A stretch of 64,000 bases of DNA from Deltaproteobacteria bacterium. Lineage in GTDB: Bacteria; Desulfobacterota; Syntrophia; Syntrophales; JACQWR01. Under the pieces are notes generated by a model. The model had not been told where the DNA came from, made no database searches, and saw only the letters and a program-made list of their open reading frames with translations. The stretch lies in assembly GCA_016209105.1 (NCBI GenBank), contig JACQWR010000007.1, forward strand, positions 124,001 through 188,000, in the 5' to 3' direction. Shown here one piece after another: positions 31,701 through 42,223 of the stretch; the stretch's first letter is position 1; every line of letters begins with the position of its first letter. The position numbers were made by a program, and so were the translations under genes.

Positions 31701-32869
31701 CCCTTCTCCTGCAATCGGTTATAGATAAAGGGTTTGAAGAGCTCGAGCGCCATTTTTTTCGGAAGACCGCACTGGTGCAACCGGAGATCAGGCCCTACGA
31801 CAATGACGGACCGCCCGGAATAATCTACCCGCTTGCCGAGAAGATTCTGTCGAAACCGCCCCTGCTTCCCCTTAAGCATGTCAGAGAGGGACCTGAGCGG
31901 CCGCTTGTTGGAACCCGTGATGGCCCTTCCTCTCCGGCCATTGTCAAACAGGACGTCCACGGCTTCCTGGAGCATCCGTTTTTCGTTTCTGATGATGATC
32001 TCCGGCGCGTTCAGCTCTTGAAGGCGCTTCAGCCGGTTGTTCCGGTTAATTACGCGACGGTAGAGATCATTCAGGTCCGACGTTGCAAAGCGTCCGCCAT
32101 CCAGAGGGACCAGCGGCCGCAGATCCGGGGGAATAACCGGCAAAATGGTAAGGATCATCCACTCCGGCCGGTTGCCGGACTTCTTCAGGGCCTCCACAAC
32201 CTTTAGTCTCTTGACGATCTTTTTCCGTTTCGTATCGGAAACGGCGGTCTTCAATTCTGTCCGCAGTTCCTCGTCGAGTTTGACGACGTCCACCTTCTCA
32301 AGAATGGATCGTATTGCCTCGGCGCCGATCCCCGCTTCAAAGGCATCAGCTCCGTGCCGTTCCCGCATTTCGCTGAGTTCCTCTTCGGAAAGGAGCTGCT
32401 TTTCCTTCAGCGTCGTATTCTTGGGATCGAGCACAATCCAGGCCTCAAAATAGAGGACCTTTTCCAGTTCCTTGAGGGTGAGATCGAGAACGTTCCCAAT
32501 GCGGCTCGGAAGGCTTTTCAAAAACCAGATATGGGCTACCGGTGTCGCCAGAGTGATGTGCCCCATCCTCTCCCTGCGCACCTTGGATTGAATAACCTCG
32601 ACACCGCATTTCTCGCAGACGACCCCACGGTGTTTCATCCGCTTGTAGCGGCCGCAGAGGCACTCGTAATCCTTGACCGGGCCGAAGATTTTTGCGCAAA
32701 AGAGTCCGTCTCGTTCAGGCTTGAACGTCCGGTAGTTGATCGTCTCAGGTTTCTTCACCTCTCCATGCGACCACGAAAGGATCTTTTCCGGGGACGCGAT
32801 AGAAATTTTAATGGAATTAAACCTGATCGGATCTTTCGGTTTTTCAAAATAGCTGACAGCGTCTTCCAC
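28718..32869 (-). CDS. rpoC: DNA-directed RNA polymerase beta' subunit
   Basis: 1383 residues: N-terminal zinc site [20 protein letters not shown], the catalytic [15 protein letters not shown], bridge helix and trigger loop ([18 protein letters not shown]), and a second cysteine cluster [19 protein letters not shown] start, 9 nt after AGGAG. It follows rpoB by 71 bp. Confidence 0.98.
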   Translation of the reverse strand: MEDAVSYFEKPKDPIRFNSIKISIASPEKILSWSHGEVKKPETINYRTFKPERDGLFCAKIFGPVKDYECLCGRYKRMKHRGVVCEKCGVEVIQSKVRRERMGHITLATPVAHIWFLKSLPSRIGNVLDLTLKELEKVLYFEAWIVLDPKNTTLKEKQLLSEEELSEMRERHGADAFEAGIGAEAIRSILEKVDVVKLDEELRTELKTAVSDTKRKKIVKRLKVVEALKKSGNRPEWMILTILPVIPPDLRPLVPLDGGRFATSDLNDLYRRVINRNNRLKRLQELNAPEIIIRNEKRMLQEAVDVLFDNGRRGRAITGSNKRPLRSLSDMLKGKQGRFRQNLLGKRVDYSGRSVIVVGPDLRLHQCGLPKKMALELFKPFIYNRLQEKGYVTTVKSAKKLVEKETAEVWDALDEVVREYPVMLNRAPTLHRLGLQAFEPVLIEGKAIQLHPLVCTAFNADFDGDQMAVHVPLAIEAQAEARVLMMSTNNILSPANGKPIIIPSQDIVLGIYYLTRAKIAAKGEGMKFSGPDEVRSALDAGAVDLHANIKVRIDGELKDTTAGRVVLAEIIPEEIPFDVINKVMNKKELANLIDHCYRTCGDKTTVLLADRLKDLGFKYATSSGVSFAVHNMIIPANKKEIVGKADKDVLKIQKQYMDGLITDGERYNKVIDIWAQSTENIASEMLAGISSEDVKGADGTKRKIESFNPIFMMADSGARGSAVQLRQLAGMRGLMAKPSGEIIETPITANFREGLTVLQYFISTHGARKGLADTALKTANSGYLTRRLVDVAQDCIITEEDCGTIDGIYVYALMEGGEIIETAGERVLGRVALTEIKDPFTGEILVQANEAIDEFLAEKIDRSGIEKVNIRSVLTCKSKHGVCAMCYGRDLAHGHIVNIGEAVGIVAAQSIGEPGTQLTMRTFHIGGTAKFDEHSTLEARHDGVVKLVNLNAVKTKAGNLVVMNRHGEVHVLDEQRRSRGKYTVPYGAHLKVKENSIVKSGDLIAEWDPFSIPILAEVDGTVKFGDIIEGKTMQEQVDEVTGLSRKVVVEFKGADLRPRVSIKDKKGKTAKVPGTDTVARHLLSVGANIVVSEGDPVSAGDIIAKIPRETTKTKDITGGLPRVAELFEARKPKDFAVISEIDGVVSYGKDAKGKRKVVVTPEGGEPKEYLIPKGKHVSVQEGDRVTAGEPLMDGVNNPHDLLAIKGEKELARYLVDEVQEVYRLQGVKINDKHMEVIVRQMLRRVKVIDPGDTSFIGEEQVERYRFQEENERVIAKAGRPAVGRPILLGITKASLSTQSFISAASFQETTRVLTEAGLAGKTDYLRGLKENVIMGRLIPAGTGLVMYRKLGIQTEAVEEPAGREKQDGDEKIVEKTLDIQAAN

Positions 32870-32940
32870 GAATGTAATCTCCTGATTTACTTATGAATGC
32901 AGTTCCCAGGGCAAGATACCGCCCCAGGGACAGTGCACAT

Positions 32941-35900
32941 TTACTCTTCCTCAATCAACTCCACATCCAGGGAGAGGCTCTGCAGTTCCTTCACCAAAAC
33001 GTTGAAGGATTCGGGCAGTCCCGGTTCGGATGTGTGCTCGCCTTTTACAATGGCTTCGTAAATCCTCGTTCTGCCCGCCACATCGTCGGATTTTACCGTC
33101 AGGAATTCCTGCAGCGAGTAGGCGGCGCCGTACGCTTCCATGGCCCAGACCTCCATCTCACCCAGCCGCTGACCGCCGAACTGCGCTTTGCCGCCAAGCG
33201 GCTGCTGGGTAACCAGCGAGTAGGGGCCGATGGATCGGGCATGGATCTTATTGTCAACAAGGTGGTGGAGCTTCAGCATGTAGATGATCCCAACGGTTAT
33301 TTCCTGATCGAACGGTTCCCCGGTCCGGCCATCGTAGAGTACGGTCTGACCCGTTTCGGGAAGACCGCCTGCGCTAAGCATGTCCCTGATTTCACTTTCT
33401 TTGGTGCCGTCGAATACGGGCGTGGCCACGGGAACGCCGTTTTTCAGGCGTTTGACAAACCGCCTGACCTCTTCCTCGTTGGCGCCATCGATAAAGCGAT
33501 TGAAATCCGGCGAGGAATAGACTGCCTTCAATTCTTTCTTGATGCGTTCGGCGCTCTGTGCCTTTTCAAGCATTGCGTTGATCTTTGCGCCCATCCCTTT
33601 CGCTGCCAGGCCCAGATGCGTTTCCAGTATCTGTCCCACATTCATTCGCGAAGGAACGCCCAGAGGGTTGAGCACGATATCCACCGGCGTACCGTCCTCG
33701 AAGTAGGGCATGTCTTCTTCCGGAAGGATACGGGACAGAACTCCCTTGTTGCCGTGGCGCCCTGCCATCTTATCACCCACGGAGAGCTTTCGCTTGATGG
33801 CGATGTAAACTTTTACCAGCTTGATAACCCCCGGCGGAAGTTCATCGCTGGCCTTCACCTTCTCCTTCTTTTCCTGGAAGAGGGCCTCGATGGCTTCTAT
33901 CTTTCCGCGAAGGTTCGTGAGCAGGAGGCCCGCCTTTTCTTCCGTTGTCTCGGCGTTGGCAAGCGCGATGTCCTGCCAGAGTTCGATGGGTATCTTCGCC
34001 AGGAGATCCTTGGTAATGACTTCGCCCTTTTTCAGAAATATTTTTTTCTTTTTCTGGTCCATGAGCCTTGCCGCAACGGTCTTCCCGCTGAGCATGGCGG
34101 CGACTTTGCCCCTCACGCTTTCGGTAATGATGGCTATTTCATCATCCCGGTCTTTCTCCAGCGCTTTTATCGCTTCTTCTTCGATGAACTGGGAACGCTG
34201 ATCCTTTTCCGCGCCTTTCCGGGAAAATATTTTGGCATCAATGACGGTGCCTTCCACGCCGGGAGGAACCCGGAGCGACGTATCGCGCACGTCGCTTGCC
34301 TTCTCGCCGAATATGGTGCGAAGGAGTTTCTCCTCCGCAGACAACTGGGTTTCCCCTTTGGGCGTGATCTTTCCCACGAGAATGTCCCCCGGTTTGACCG
34401 CCACGCCGATACGGATGATGCCGCTTTCATCAAGATTTCTGAGGGCGTCCTCTCCCACATTCGGAATATCCCGGGTGATTTCTTCCTTGCCCAGCTTCGT
34501 ATCCCGGGCCATGGTCTCGAATTCCTCTATGTGGATAGAGGTATAGATGTCATCCTTGACGATCCGTTCGCTGACCAAAATAGAATCTTCATAGTTGTAG
34601 CCGCCCCAGGACATGAAGGCCACCATCACATTCCTGCCCAGGGCGAGTTCGCCGTTATCGGTGGCGGGACCGTCGGCGATGATGGCCCCTTCCCTGATCC
34701 GGTCCCCCTTATTGACGATCGGTTTCTGATTGAAGCAGGTATCCTGGTTCGAGCGCTGGTACTTGGCCAAATTGTAAATATCCACGCCCGCGTCGAGACC
34801 GTCCTTCTTGGCGTCGCACTTGATGACGATCCGCTCTGCATCCACGTTTTCCACGACACCCGCCCTCCGGGCAGCGATAACGGCCCCCGAATCCCGCGCT
34901 ACGACCGATTCCATTCCGGTGCCGACAACGGGGATTTCCGGCTTCATGAGCGGGACCGCCTGCCTCTGCATGTTGGACCCCATGAGGGCGCGGTTGGCGT
35001 CATCGTGTTCGAGAAAGGGAATCAGGGTGGCCGCCACACTGACGAGCTGGTTGGGAGAGACGTCCATCATATTCACTTCCGTCGGCATGACGGTAAGAAA
35101 GTCGCCGCCTCTTCGAGCAGAAATGAGGGGTTCCGTGAATTTTCCGTTCGCATCAAGCGGCCGGTCGGCCTGGGCAATGATCTTGTTCTCTTCCTCGATG
35201 GCAGTCAGGAAGCGCACTTCATCCAAAACCCGGCCCTTTTCCACGACCCGGTACGGGGTCTCTATGAAGCCGAATTCATTCACCCGCGCGTAGGTACTCA
35301 GGGAGACGATAAGGCCGATATTGGGACCTTCCGGTGTTTCCACGGGACAGATGCGGCCGTAATGCGTGGGATGCACGTCACGGACCTCGAAGCCCGCCCG
35401 TTCCCGGGTGAGTCCTCCGGGTCCCAGCGCCGACAGCCTGCGCTTGTGCGTAATCTCAGAGAGGGGATTGGTCTGGTCCATAAACTGCGAAAGCTGGCTC
35501 GATCCGAAAAATTCATTGACCACCGCCGAAACGGGTTTGGCGTTCACCAGGTCGTGAGGCATCATCGTTTCGATGTCCTGCAGGCTCATCTTTTCCTTGA
35601 TGGCCCGTTCCATCCTCACCAATCCGATGCGGTACTGGTTCTCAATCAACTCACCCACGGACCGAACGCGGCGGTTGCCCAGATGATCAATGTCATCAAC
35701 CGTGCAGTCACCGACGCCGTTTTTCAGTTCGATCAGGTACTTGACTGCCGCCATGATATCCTCATTTCGTAAAACCGTCACATCGGTAGAAACATCAAGA
35801 CGCAGCTTATAATTCATCTTCGCTCTCCCCACATCGGAGAGATCATAGCTTTCGGGCTCGAAGAAGAGACTGTTGAAGAATTTCCGGGCCGTCTCGGGTG

Positions 35901-37035
35901 TAGGGGGGTTGCTGGGCCGAAGCCTCCGATAAATCTCCATGATCGCTTCTTCCGTGTTTTCAATCCGATCGATAAGGAGGGTTTCTCGGATGGAGGCATT
36001 GGACTTGTCTTCATCAATCTGGATAAACCTAAACTCCCGTATTCCTTTCGTACGCAACAGGTCCAGACCTTCGACGGTCAGTTCCTCGTTGCACTTTAAG
36101 AGAATATCGCCGGTCTTCGGATCCTTGATATCGGAGGAAAGTATCTTCCCCACGATATCGTCCTCACCGACACGTATGCGTCTGATACCGGCATCGCTCA
36201 TCCGTTTCAGCATAACCTTGGTGATTTTCCTGCCCTTCTTGCCGATAACCTCGCCGGTTTTCTGATCCTTGATGTCTTCCGGGGCCTTCTCGCCGACAAG
36301 GGACTCGCCCACAGCTACCGAGAGCCGGTCATCTTCAATAAACACCGTCCCGACATTGTAGAAGTAACTCAGGATGCGCTCCGCCGAATTCCCCATGGCC
36401 TTGAGAAGGATTGTCACCGGCATCTTCCGGCGCCGGTCAATTCTCACATACAGGAGATCCTTGGAATCGAACTCAAGGTCCAGCCAGGAACCCCTGATGG
36501 GGATAATCCTGGCTGAATAGATAAGCTTCCCACTGGTGACGGTCTTCCCCTTGTCATGGTCGAAAAAAATGCCAGGCGACCGGTGGAGCTGGCTGACGAT
36601 CACCCGCTCCGTACCGTTGACGATGAACGTCCCATTGTCCGTCATCAAGGGGATCTCACCGAAGTAAATCTCCTGCTCTTTGATGTCCCGGATGGACTTG
36701 TGCTCAGGATTTCCTGCCCGTTCCACATCAAAGACAACAAGCCGTACCACGATTTTCAGCGGGGCCGCATAGGTCATCCCCTTCTGAAGGCACTCCTTTA
36801 CATCATATCTGACATTACCGATTTTATAACTTTCGAACTCCAGGGAGCATTTCCCACTGAAATCAGAAATGGGGAAAACGCTCTTGAACGCCCCCTGAAG
36901 CCCAAAGGTGCTCCTCTGGGCAGGTTCCATATCTCTCTGAAGAAATTTTTCGTAGGATCGTATCTGGATGTCGATAAGATTCGGAATATCCAATATCTTC
37001 TTTATGTGGCCAAAATATTTCCTAAATTCGCCCAT
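32941..37035 (-). CDS. rpoB: DNA-directed RNA polymerase beta subunit
   Basis: 1364 residues: rifampicin-pocket segment [20 protein letters not shown] and [20 protein letters not shown], both wild type by eye, then [19 protein letters not shown] and the C-terminal clamp with [23 protein letters not shown] after AAAGGA. A 220-bp gap with a repeat precedes it on the transcript. Confidence 0.98.
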   Translation of the reverse strand: MGEFRKYFGHIKKILDIPNLIDIQIRSYEKFLQRDMEPAQRSTFGLQGAFKSVFPISDFSGKCSLEFESYKIGNVRYDVKECLQKGMTYAAPLKIVVRLVVFDVERAGNPEHKSIRDIKEQEIYFGEIPLMTDNGTFIVNGTERVIVSQLHRSPGIFFDHDKGKTVTSGKLIYSARIIPIRGSWLDLEFDSKDLLYVRIDRRRKMPVTILLKAMGNSAERILSYFYNVGTVFIEDDRLSVAVGESLVGEKAPEDIKDQKTGEVIGKKGRKITKVMLKRMSDAGIRRIRVGEDDIVGKILSSDIKDPKTGDILLKCNEELTVEGLDLLRTKGIREFRFIQIDEDKSNASIRETLLIDRIENTEEAIMEIYRRLRPSNPPTPETARKFFNSLFFEPESYDLSDVGRAKMNYKLRLDVSTDVTVLRNEDIMAAVKYLIELKNGVGDCTVDDIDHLGNRRVRSVGELIENQYRIGLVRMERAIKEKMSLQDIETMMPHDLVNAKPVSAVVNEFFGSSQLSQFMDQTNPLSEITHKRRLSALGPGGLTRERAGFEVRDVHPTHYGRICPVETPEGPNIGLIVSLSTYARVNEFGFIETPYRVVEKGRVLDEVRFLTAIEEENKIIAQADRPLDANGKFTEPLISARRGGDFLTVMPTEVNMMDVSPNQLVSVAATLIPFLEHDDANRALMGSNMQRQAVPLMKPEIPVVGTGMESVVARDSGAVIAARRAGVVENVDAERIVIKCDAKKDGLDAGVDIYNLAKYQRSNQDTCFNQKPIVNKGDRIREGAIIADGPATDNGELALGRNVMVAFMSWGGYNYEDSILVSERIVKDDIYTSIHIEEFETMARDTKLGKEEITRDIPNVGEDALRNLDESGIIRIGVAVKPGDILVGKITPKGETQLSAEEKLLRTIFGEKASDVRDTSLRVPPGVEGTVIDAKIFSRKGAEKDQRSQFIEEEAIKALEKDRDDEIAIITESVRGKVAAMLSGKTVAARLMDQKKKKIFLKKGEVITKDLLAKIPIELWQDIALANAETTEEKAGLLLTNLRGKIEAIEALFQEKKEKVKASDELPPGVIKLVKVYIAIKRKLSVGDKMAGRHGNKGVLSRILPEEDMPYFEDGTPVDIVLNPLGVPSRMNVGQILETHLGLAAKGMGAKINAMLEKAQSAERIKKELKAVYSSPDFNRFIDGANEEEVRRFVKRLKNGVPVATPVFDGTKESEIRDMLSAGGLPETGQTVLYDGRTGEPFDQEITVGIIYMLKLHHLVDNKIHARSIGPYSLVTQQPLGGKAQFGGQRLGEMEVWAMEAYGAAYSLQEFLTVKSDDVAGRTRIYEAIVKGEHTSEPGLPESFNVLVKELQSLSLDVELIEEE

Positions 37036-37109
37036 AGCATCCTTTCGGCTTTGAGCCGGTGGCTTTTAAGCCATACCAAGGTTTTGCATGCCGCGCATGC
37101 AGTGCTTTT

Positions 37110-37226
37110 GAAGCCCTCCGCCGTACATTGCGGAGGATCTTCGATCCTGAAGAATAACGCGGTTCATCATTATTCACTCGCTTACCCCTTGAGCACGTCG
37201 CGGGGAATGCGTTCACTGCGCGATTT
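37110..37226 (+). repeat. dispersed repeat family A copy (rplL-rpoB gap)
   Basis: Both halves: GAAGCCCTCCGCCGTACATT then GCGGAGGATCTTCGATCCTG, and after an AT-rich middle TTCACTCGCTTACCCC with GTCGCGGGGAATGCGTTCAC. It lies in the leader of rpoB, where bacteria often have an attenuator or processing site. Confidence 0.7.
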
Positions 37227-37255
37227 ATCTTGAAACCGGCGAACACCGGCACGTT

Positions 37256-37642
37256 TTACTTTATTTCTACCGTACCCCCGGCTTCCTCTATCTTTTTCTT
37301 GATATCAGCCGCCTCATCTTTGGAAATCCCTTCCTTGACGGGTTTAGGCACACCATCAACCATGTCTTTGGCTTCCTTGAGCCCTAATCCCGTCAATGCC
37401 CTCACCACTTTGATGACCTGGATTTTCTGCTCGCCAAAGCCGGTAAGGATGACATCAAACTCGGTCTTCTCTTCCGCCGGCGCTGCCTGCTGTGAAGCGC
37501 CGCCGGCAACCGCGGCGACCGCTACGGGAGCGGCTGCTGATACGCCGAATTTCTCTTCCAGTTCTTTGACCAGTTCGGACAGCTCAAGAACCGTCATTCC
37601 TTCGATAAACTTTACCACGTCTTCTTTCGTAATCGTCGCCAT
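37256..37642 (-). CDS. rplL: 50S ribosomal protein L7/L12
   Basis: 128 residues: N-terminal dimerisation helices ([20 protein letters not shown]), an Ala-rich hinge, and the C-domain [20 protein letters not shown] with [13 protein letters not shown]. Stalk protein recruiting translational GTPases. Confidence 0.97.
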   Translation of the reverse strand: MATITKEDVVKFIEGMTVLELSELVKELEEKFGVSAAAPVAVAAVAGGASQQAAPAEEKTEFDVILTGFGEQKIQVIKVVRALTGLGLKEAKDMVDGVPKPVKEGISKDEAADIKKKIEEAGGTVEIK

Positions 37643-37666
37643 TGTTCCCTTTCCTTCCTGTATGTT

Positions 37667-38191
37667 TTAGTTTCCTGATTCTTTTGTTGTCTTGTACGCT
37701 GCGAGAACCTGCACCAAACTTCTCGGAACCGCACTCAGCACGTTCACCAGCGATGTCTGGGTGCCGACCAAAACAGACAGCAGCTTCCCGAGTAGGACTT
37801 CCCTGCTCGGCAATTCTGCCAGTTGGGTAATCTGTTCTTTGGTCAGCAATTTGCCGTTCAGCATGCCGGCCTTGATTTCCAGTTCGGCATTCTTTTTGGC
37901 AAATTCCACCAGAATCTTTGTTGGTGCCACAACGTCGCCATAATTGAGGACGACAGCCAAGGGACCCTTGAAATGATCCTGCAACACGCCGAGGTCCGTC
38001 TCTTTTGAAGCAATCCCCAAAAGCGTGTTTTTAACCACCCGCAGTTCCGTGTCGGACTTGCGCAAGGCATTCCTCAGGACCGTCATCTTTTCCACGTTCA
38101 TACCGCTGTAATTGGTAAGAACGGCCAACTTGACGCCCTTCAGTTTCTCATGAAGCTCAACGGCTACTCGCTCCTTCGTTCTCCGATCCAA
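37667..38191 (-). CDS. rplJ: 50S ribosomal protein L10
   Basis: 174 residues: LTNYSGMNVEKMTVLRNALR, RVVKNTLLGIA and the long C-terminal helix that binds L7/L12. TTG start with GGAGG 8 nt upstream. A likely L10-binding leader lies upstream. Confidence 0.95.
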   Translation of the reverse strand: MDRRTKERVAVELHEKLKGVKLAVLTNYSGMNVEKMTVLRNALRKSDTELRVVKNTLLGIASKETDLGVLQDHFKGPLAVVLNYGDVVAPTKILVEFAKKNAELEIKAGMLNGKLLTKEQITQLAELPSREVLLGKLLSVLVGTQTSLVNVLSAVPRSLVQVLAAYKTTKESGN

Positions 38192-38329
38192 TCTTTACGC
38201 CTCCTTTCCCTTGGTGAATTCGGTCTGAATTCCCAAATATCGTTTACTGTTTCAGCATTCTGTCGGAAATCAGAGAACTCAAGCGACATACAGGATAAAA
38301 ACGGCAATGAAGCATCCGAAAAAAACGCT

Positions 38330-38395
38330 ACTTACTCGTCTCGGCAGGCCGATATGCTCGTTTAAACCGCTGTACCCGCTGTCTCAGACTCCAAT
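38330..38395 (-). promoter_or_regulatory. probable ribosomal protein L10 leader
   Basis: In the 263-bp rplA-rplJ gap the minus strand reads GAGACAGCGGGT and, about 35 nt later, GGCCTGCCGAGACG. This matches the conserved kink-turn half-sites of L10(L12)4 leaders (an AGAC-purine box paired with CCTGCCGAG) as I remember the family. It would repress rplJL translation when L10 is in excess. A covariance search was not possible. Confidence 0.55.
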
Positions 38396-38454
38396 TTTAC
38401 GGTCAATCAGTCAAATCCTTCCGTTACGGATGAACGCCGATTACCGGTCTAAAC

Positions 38455-39153
38455 TTAAACACTCCTTAAATCAAGGGGATCTACCTTGACCCCTGGGCCC
38501 ATGGTGGAAGACAGGGATACGCTTCTCAGATAAGCGCCCTTGCTCGATGAAGGTTTCAACTTTACAATAGCCTCCACCACGGCCGTAACGTTTTCCACCA
38601 GCTTTTCCACACCGAACGATACCTTGCCCACGGGACTGTGTACGATCCCCGCCTTTTCTACGCGGAATTCCACCTTCCCGGACTTGAGATCCCGAACGGC
38701 ATTGCCCACATCAAAGGTGACGGTGCCGACTTTCGGATTGGGCATCAATCCCCGGGGACCCAGTATTTTGCCCAGCTTCCCCACGCTACCCATCATATCG
38801 GGGGTGGCCACCACCCGGTCGAATTCCAGCCACCCGCCTTTTATCTTTTCCACGATATCGTCGGAGCCGGTCACGTCCGCGCCCGCGTCGAGGGCTTCCT
38901 TTTCCTTTTCCCCCTTGGCAAACACCAGCACCCGTACCGATTTTCCGAGGCCGTGGGGGAGCACCACGCTTCCTCTCACCATCTGGTCTGCATGGGCGGG
39001 ATTGACTCCCAGCCGGATTGCCGCATCCACGGTTTCGTCAAATTTTACCCGGGGGGTACTTACGACCAGCTCTACGGCTTCCCGCAGGCTGTAACGTCTC
39101 CCCGGTTCCACCTTTTTCTTTGCCTCTACAATACGCTTGCCTTTATTAGACAT
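38455..39153 (-). CDS. rplA: 50S ribosomal protein L1
   Basis: 232 residues: [33 protein letters not shown]-like segment, and [20 protein letters not shown]. It follows rplK by 18 bp. In E. coli L1 autoregulates the L11 operon. Confidence 0.97.
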   Translation of the reverse strand: MSNKGKRIVEAKKKVEPGRRYSLREAVELVVSTPRVKFDETVDAAIRLGVNPAHADQMVRGSVVLPHGLGKSVRVLVFAKGEKEKEALDAGADVTGSDDIVEKIKGGWLEFDRVVATPDMMGSVGKLGKILGPRGLMPNPKVGTVTFDVGNAVRDLKSGKVEFRVEKAGIVHSPVGKVSFGVEKLVENVTAVVEAIVKLKPSSSKGAYLRSVSLSSTMGPGVKVDPLDLRSV

Positions 39154-39171
39154 GATAAAACCTCAATAATT

Positions 39172-39597
39172 CTATCCTGCTATCTCAATTCCCATAGACC
39201 TTGCCGTACCCTCGACTATTTTTATGGCCCCCTCCACATTTACGGCATTCAAATCCTTATACTTCAGTTCGGCAATTTCCTTCACCTGCGCGGGGGTTAC
39301 GGAACCAACCTTCTCCCGCTTGGGGTCACCGGAGCCTTTCGCAATCTTGGCCGCCTTTTTCAGCAGAACCGATGCAGGCGGCGTTTTGGTAATAAACGTG
39401 AACGACCGGTCGGCATATACCGTGATAACAACGGGAATAACCGTGCCCTCCTGGTTTTGGGTAAGGGCGTTGTACGCCTTACAGAATTCCATGATGTTAA
39501 CACCATGCTGACCAAGCGCCGGGCCGATTGGCGGTGACGGGGTCGCCTTCCCCGCGCTGATCTGAAGCTTAATGTTCGCTATAACCTTTTTCGCCAT
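39172..39597 (-). CDS. rplK: 50S ribosomal protein L11
   Basis: 141 residues from the ATG at 39597: [20 protein letters not shown] then [15 protein letters not shown], and the C-terminal rRNA-binding domain. A GTG three codons upstream is also in frame; the ATG gives the family length. Confidence 0.97.
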   Translation of the reverse strand: MAKKVIANIKLQISAGKATPSPPIGPALGQHGVNIMEFCKAYNALTQNQEGTVIPVVITVYADRSFTFITKTPPASVLLKKAAKIAKGSGDPKREKVGSVTPAQVKEIAELKYKDLNAVNVEGAIKIVEGTARSMGIEIAG

Positions 39598-39623
39598 AAT
39601 AACCACCCTGTATTGTTACGTAA

Positions 39624-39740
39624 ATTGAATCTCTCCGCAGCAAGCTGGGGAGAATCTTCGATTTCTAAAGAACTTCATCGTCCATCCGCTCGCATTCCCC
39701 GCGGCAAGCCGCGGAGAATGCGCTCGCTGCCGAATTCAAC
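39624..39740 (+). repeat. dispersed repeat family A copy (nusG-rplK gap)
   Basis: A full two-part copy: GAATCTCTCCGCAGCAAGCT with GGGGAGAATCTTCGATTTCT, then CATCCGCTCGCATTCCCCGC with GGCAAGCCGCGGAGAATGCG and CTCGCTGCCGAATTCAA. The best-preserved example in the window. Confidence 0.75.
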
Positions 39741-39758
39741 TTGTCCGGTACCGTTCCC

Positions 39759-40289
39759 TCAATTCTGTGTAACCTGTATAAAATCCAATTCCACCGGCGT
39801 CTGCCTGCCGAAGATACTGACGATAACCCTTAGCTTCCCCTTCTCGGCCCTTACTTCGTCAATAACCCCGTCAAAATTCGTAAAGGGACCATCAATAATC
39901 CGCACATGATCGCCGACCTCAAACTTGAATTTTGGTTTCGGTTTGAGGGTTCCCTCGTCAATCCTCGTCTTCAGGTGCTCCACATCTTTATCCGATATGG
40001 GAGAGGGTTTATCCTTGCTTCCGATAAAACCGGTCACCTTGGGGGTGTTTTTGACGATATGCCACGTCTCATCCTGCATTTCCATCCGGACCAGGATGTA
40101 CCCAGGGAAGAATTTCCTCTTTGAGGTCTTCTTCTCGCCGGAAACAAGTTCGACCACATCTTCTTCCGGGATGAGAATATCGGAAAAGTACTGCTGCATC
40201 CCGGCAGCTTCTATCCTCTCCTGCAGGGACAGCTTCACCCTGTTCTCAAAACCGGAATATGTATGAACCACGTACCACTTGAAGGCCAT
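39759..40289 (-). CDS. nusG: transcription termination/antitermination factor NusG
   Basis: 176 residues: NGN domain (WYVVHTYSGFENRVKLSLQE, FFPGYILVRMEM) and KOW domain (FEVGDHVRIIDGPFTNFDGV). It follows secE by 2 bp. Confidence 0.97.
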   Translation of the reverse strand: MAFKWYVVHTYSGFENRVKLSLQERIEAAGMQQYFSDILIPEEDVVELVSGEKKTSKRKFFPGYILVRMEMQDETWHIVKNTPKVTGFIGSKDKPSPISDKDVEHLKTRIDEGTLKPKPKFKFEVGDHVRIIDGPFTNFDGVIDEVRAEKGKLRVIVSIFGRQTPVELDFIQVTQN

Positions 40290-40291
40290 AA

Positions 40292-40495
40292 CTAACCCAA
40301 TATCAGTTTTATTATCTTGACAAGGCCAAAATCAACCATACCCAGGAACAGGGATACGATGATAACCACGATGATTACCACTGATGTAGAAGCAAGGGCC
40401 TGTTTCCGCGTCGGCCAGGTAACTTTTTTGAGTTCGTTCCGCGCCTCCAGCAAAAACTGCTTCACCTTCCCCGCCGTCAACTTTAAGCTATCCAT
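40292..40495 (-). CDS. secE: Sec translocon subunit SecE
   Basis: 67 residues with one transmembrane helix (STSVVIIVVIIVSLFLGMVD) and the amphipathic segment LLEARNELKKVTWPTRKQAL. The ATG at 40495 follows AAGGG by 8 nt; the longer frame to 40558 runs into tRNA-Trp. Confidence 0.93.
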   Translation of the reverse strand: MDSLKLTAGKVKQFLLEARNELKKVTWPTRKQALASTSVVIIVVIIVSLFLGMVDFGLVKIIKLILG

Positions 40496-40525
40496 CCGAC
40501 AAACCCTTGCAAACCTCTGAATAAA

Positions 40526-40602
40526 TGGCAGGCCAGGAGGGACTTGAACCCCCAGCATCCGGATTTGGAGTCCGGCGCTCTATCCATTAGAGCTACTGGC
40601 CT
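40526..40602 (-). tRNA. tRNA-Trp (anticodon CCA)
   Basis: Cloverleaf with acceptor AGGCCAG/CTGGCCT, anticodon stem CCGGA/TCCGG around CTCCAAA, T-arm with GGTTCAAGTCC, and encoded CCA. It lies between rpmG and secE, the standard location. Confidence 0.95.
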
Positions 40603-40639
40603 GTCCGGTGCATTGCTCTCAAATCCCGCGGACGCGGGA

Positions 40640-40789
40640 TTACTTCGTTTCCCGGTGTAACTTGTGGGACCGGCAGAATTTACAGTACTTTTTCAGCTCA
40701 AGACGATTCTGCATGGTCCTCTTGTTCTTCGTCGTCGTATAATTTCTCTGCTTACATTCCGTACAAGCCAGCGTGATAATGTTTCTCAT
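40640..40789 (-). CDS. rpmG: 50S ribosomal protein L33 (zinc form)
   Basis: 49 residues: [33 protein letters not shown] and [13 protein letters not shown]. Cys9/12 and Cys36/39 form the zinc site. It lies between tRNA-Thr(GGT) and tRNA-Trp. Confidence 0.95.
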   Translation of the reverse strand: MRNIITLACTECKQRNYTTTKNKRTMQNRLELKKYCKFCRSHKLHRETK

Positions 40790-40809
40790 GATCTACCTAC
40801 TCTTCGAGA

Positions 40810-40885
40810 TGGAGCCCACGACCAGGATTGAACTGGTGACCTCATCCTTACCAAGGATGTGCTCTACCGACTGAGCTACGTGGGC
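40810..40885 (-). tRNA. tRNA-Thr (anticodon GGT)
   Basis: Acceptor GCCCACG/CGTGGGC, anticodon loop with GGT, T-arm GTTCAATCC, encoded CCA. Many bacteria have a tuf gene just downstream; here rpmG follows directly. Confidence 0.95.
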
Positions 40886-41025
40886 GGATTAAAAAGCACC
40901 TCCCCCGGTCCTCAACAGCCTAAAACGAATCCAGCTGCTCATCCTTGCTCATCATGGAGCTCCATGCTGCCGAAATGACGCACACATGAAAAGCATCAAA
41001 CAACCGCATCCATTAGCAAAATAAA

Positions 41026-41101
41026 TGGAGCGGGAAACGGGATTCGAACCCGCGACCCTCAGCTTGGAAGGCTGACGCTCTAGCCCCTGAGCTACTCCCG
41101 C
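41026..41101 (-). tRNA. tRNA-Gly (anticodon TCC)
   Basis: Acceptor GCGGGAG paired with TTCCCGC, anticodon stem-loop CAGCC TTCCAAG around TCC, T-arm GGTTCGAATCC, encoded CCA. Part of a five-tRNA cluster. Confidence 0.94.
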
Positions 41102-41115
41102 TTCCCAATCTAAAA

Positions 41116-41200
41116 TGGTGGAGGGGGGAGGATTCGAACCTCCGAAGGCATCGCCGGCAGATTTACAGTCTGCTCCCATTGGCCGCTCGGGAACCCCTCC
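41116..41200 (-). tRNA. tRNA-Tyr (anticodon GTA)
   Basis: 85 nt with a long variable arm (class II), acceptor GGAGGGG/CCCCTCC, anticodon loop CTGTAAA, encoded CCA. Confidence 0.95.
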
Positions 41201-41202
41201 GG

Positions 41203-41254
41203 ATTGAAGCTCTTCGCAGCAAGCTTCGGGGAATACGCTCGCTACTGAACTCAA
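41203..41254 (+). repeat. dispersed repeat family A copy in the tRNA cluster
   Basis: ATTGAAGCTCTTCGCAGCAA, GCTTCGGGGAATACGCTCGC and TACTGAACTCAA: the short form of the element, between tRNA-Tyr and tRNA-Thr(TGT). Confidence 0.65.
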
Positions 41255-41265
41255 AAGCACATTCC

Positions 41266-41341
41266 TGGAGCTGGCGATGGGACTTGAACCCGCAACCTGC
41301 TGATTACAAATCAGCTGCTCTACCTATTGAGCTACGCCAGC
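41266..41341 (-). tRNA. tRNA-Thr (anticodon TGT)
   Basis: Acceptor GCTGGCG paired with CGCCAGC, anticodon stem CTGAT/ATCAG around TTTGTA, T-arm GGTTCAAGTCC, encoded CCA. First gene after the promoter at 41417-41445. Confidence 0.95.
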
Positions 41342-41416
41342 CAACCCATCATAATTCTCTGTCTTTCTCTCTAACTGGCATACCTGCCCGTATAAATTGA
41401 AAGTCTGAATCGCCGA

Positions 41417-41445
41417 CTTTAATTTTAATAATGTTTTTTGTCAAG
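41417..41445 (-). promoter_or_regulatory. promoter for the tRNA/rpmG/secE/nusG transcript
   Basis: Minus strand TTGACA (41440-41445), exactly 17 nt spacer, TAAAGT (41417-41422), in AT-rich DNA about 75 bp before the first tRNA. Confidence 0.7.
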
Positions 41446-41518
41446 AAGATTTTTCCAATCCATTTAAATATTTCTTATGGCTGCACGATATAAGGAACAC
41501 CACGGGGGGGCACTTATT

Positions 41519-41634
41519 GAATTCGATAGCGAGCGCATTCCCCGCGGCTTGCTGGGGGATAAACGAGCGAACGCTTATCAGTACGATTTCTTAAGAATCG
41601 AAGATTCTCCGCAGCCTGCTGGGAGAATCTTCAA
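41519..41634 (-). repeat. dispersed repeat family A copy (41.5 kb)
   Basis: Reverse orientation: GAATTCGATAGCGAGCGCAT, TCCCCGCGGCTTGCTGGGGG, then ATCGAAGATTCTCCGCAGCC and TGCTGGGAGAATCTTC. Both halves present. Confidence 0.7.
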
Positions 41635-41651
41635 ATGGGCGCCAGCAGGCG

Positions 41652-42200
41652 CTATTCCTTCTCACCAATGATATCGGCAGAAAAAATATAAATTTTCGTG
41701 TTCTTATCCTGCCATGCATCGGCGGGAAGTCCCGCTTTACGGCAGGTCTCTCTCAAAAACGTTTTTGGGTCCCATTTATATCGGGCGGCAACCTGGGGAA
41801 GTAAAAGCCCAGAGGAAAACCCCCTTACTATATAAATCCCGTGGACACCAACTTCGATTTCCTTGATGTCGGTGATCTCCCTGAGGGGTGAAAGGACTGA
41901 TATCTCAACGGTTACATCCCTGAATTCTTCCGCAGTCAGGGGTGGGAATCTCGGATCTCCGAAGGCCGCTGCCAGCGCCATTTCCTCTACGGTCTTGTAC
42001 AAGGGTTTCCTGGCCTCGATATAACCGATGCATCCCCTCAATTGCCCGCGCTTTTCTAAGGTTACAAATCCCCCCCTCTTTTCCCGGAGGGCACCCGATT
42101 CCACACTAAATTCGGGGAGTTCTTTGCCGGCTAACCGGCATTCAATAGTTTTTCTCACGATGGCAATAAGCGCGCTTTTCTCTTCTTCCGTGAGTTTCAT
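41652..42200 (-). CDS. amrA: AMMECR1-domain protein (AmmeMemoRadiSam system protein A)
   Basis: 182 residues with the conserved RGQLRGCIGYIEARKPL motif and FGDPRFPPLTAEEF, the AMMECR1 fold. It is paired with the Memo-like gene 23 bp upstream on the transcript. The usual radical-SAM partner is not within the window. Biochemical function is unknown for the family in bacteria. Confidence 0.88.
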   Translation of the reverse strand: MKLTEEEKSALIAIVRKTIECRLAGKELPEFSVESGALREKRGGFVTLEKRGQLRGCIGYIEARKPLYKTVEEMALAAAFGDPRFPPLTAEEFRDVTVEISVLSPLREITDIKEIEVGVHGIYIVRGFSSGLLLPQVAARYKWDPKTFLRETCRKAGLPADAWQDKNTKIYIFSADIIGEKE

Positions 42201-42223
42201 AACGATCCGCCTCCCCGCCCCCG

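Larger units (their letters stand above)
41342..41651. other. gene-free stretch upstream of the tRNA/ribosomal block
   Basis: 310 bp between tRNA-Thr(TGT) and the AMMECR1 gene's 3' end. It contains the minus-strand promoter at 41417-41445 and a full family A repeat at 41519-41634. No gene seen. Confidence 0.8.

Noticed and set aside
28730-35772. Two very long plus-strand reading frames (about 1,150 and 960 codons) opposite rpoC and rpoB
   Set aside because: They lie antisense to the strongly conserved RNA polymerase genes and their products look like codon-bias artefacts with no domain signal.
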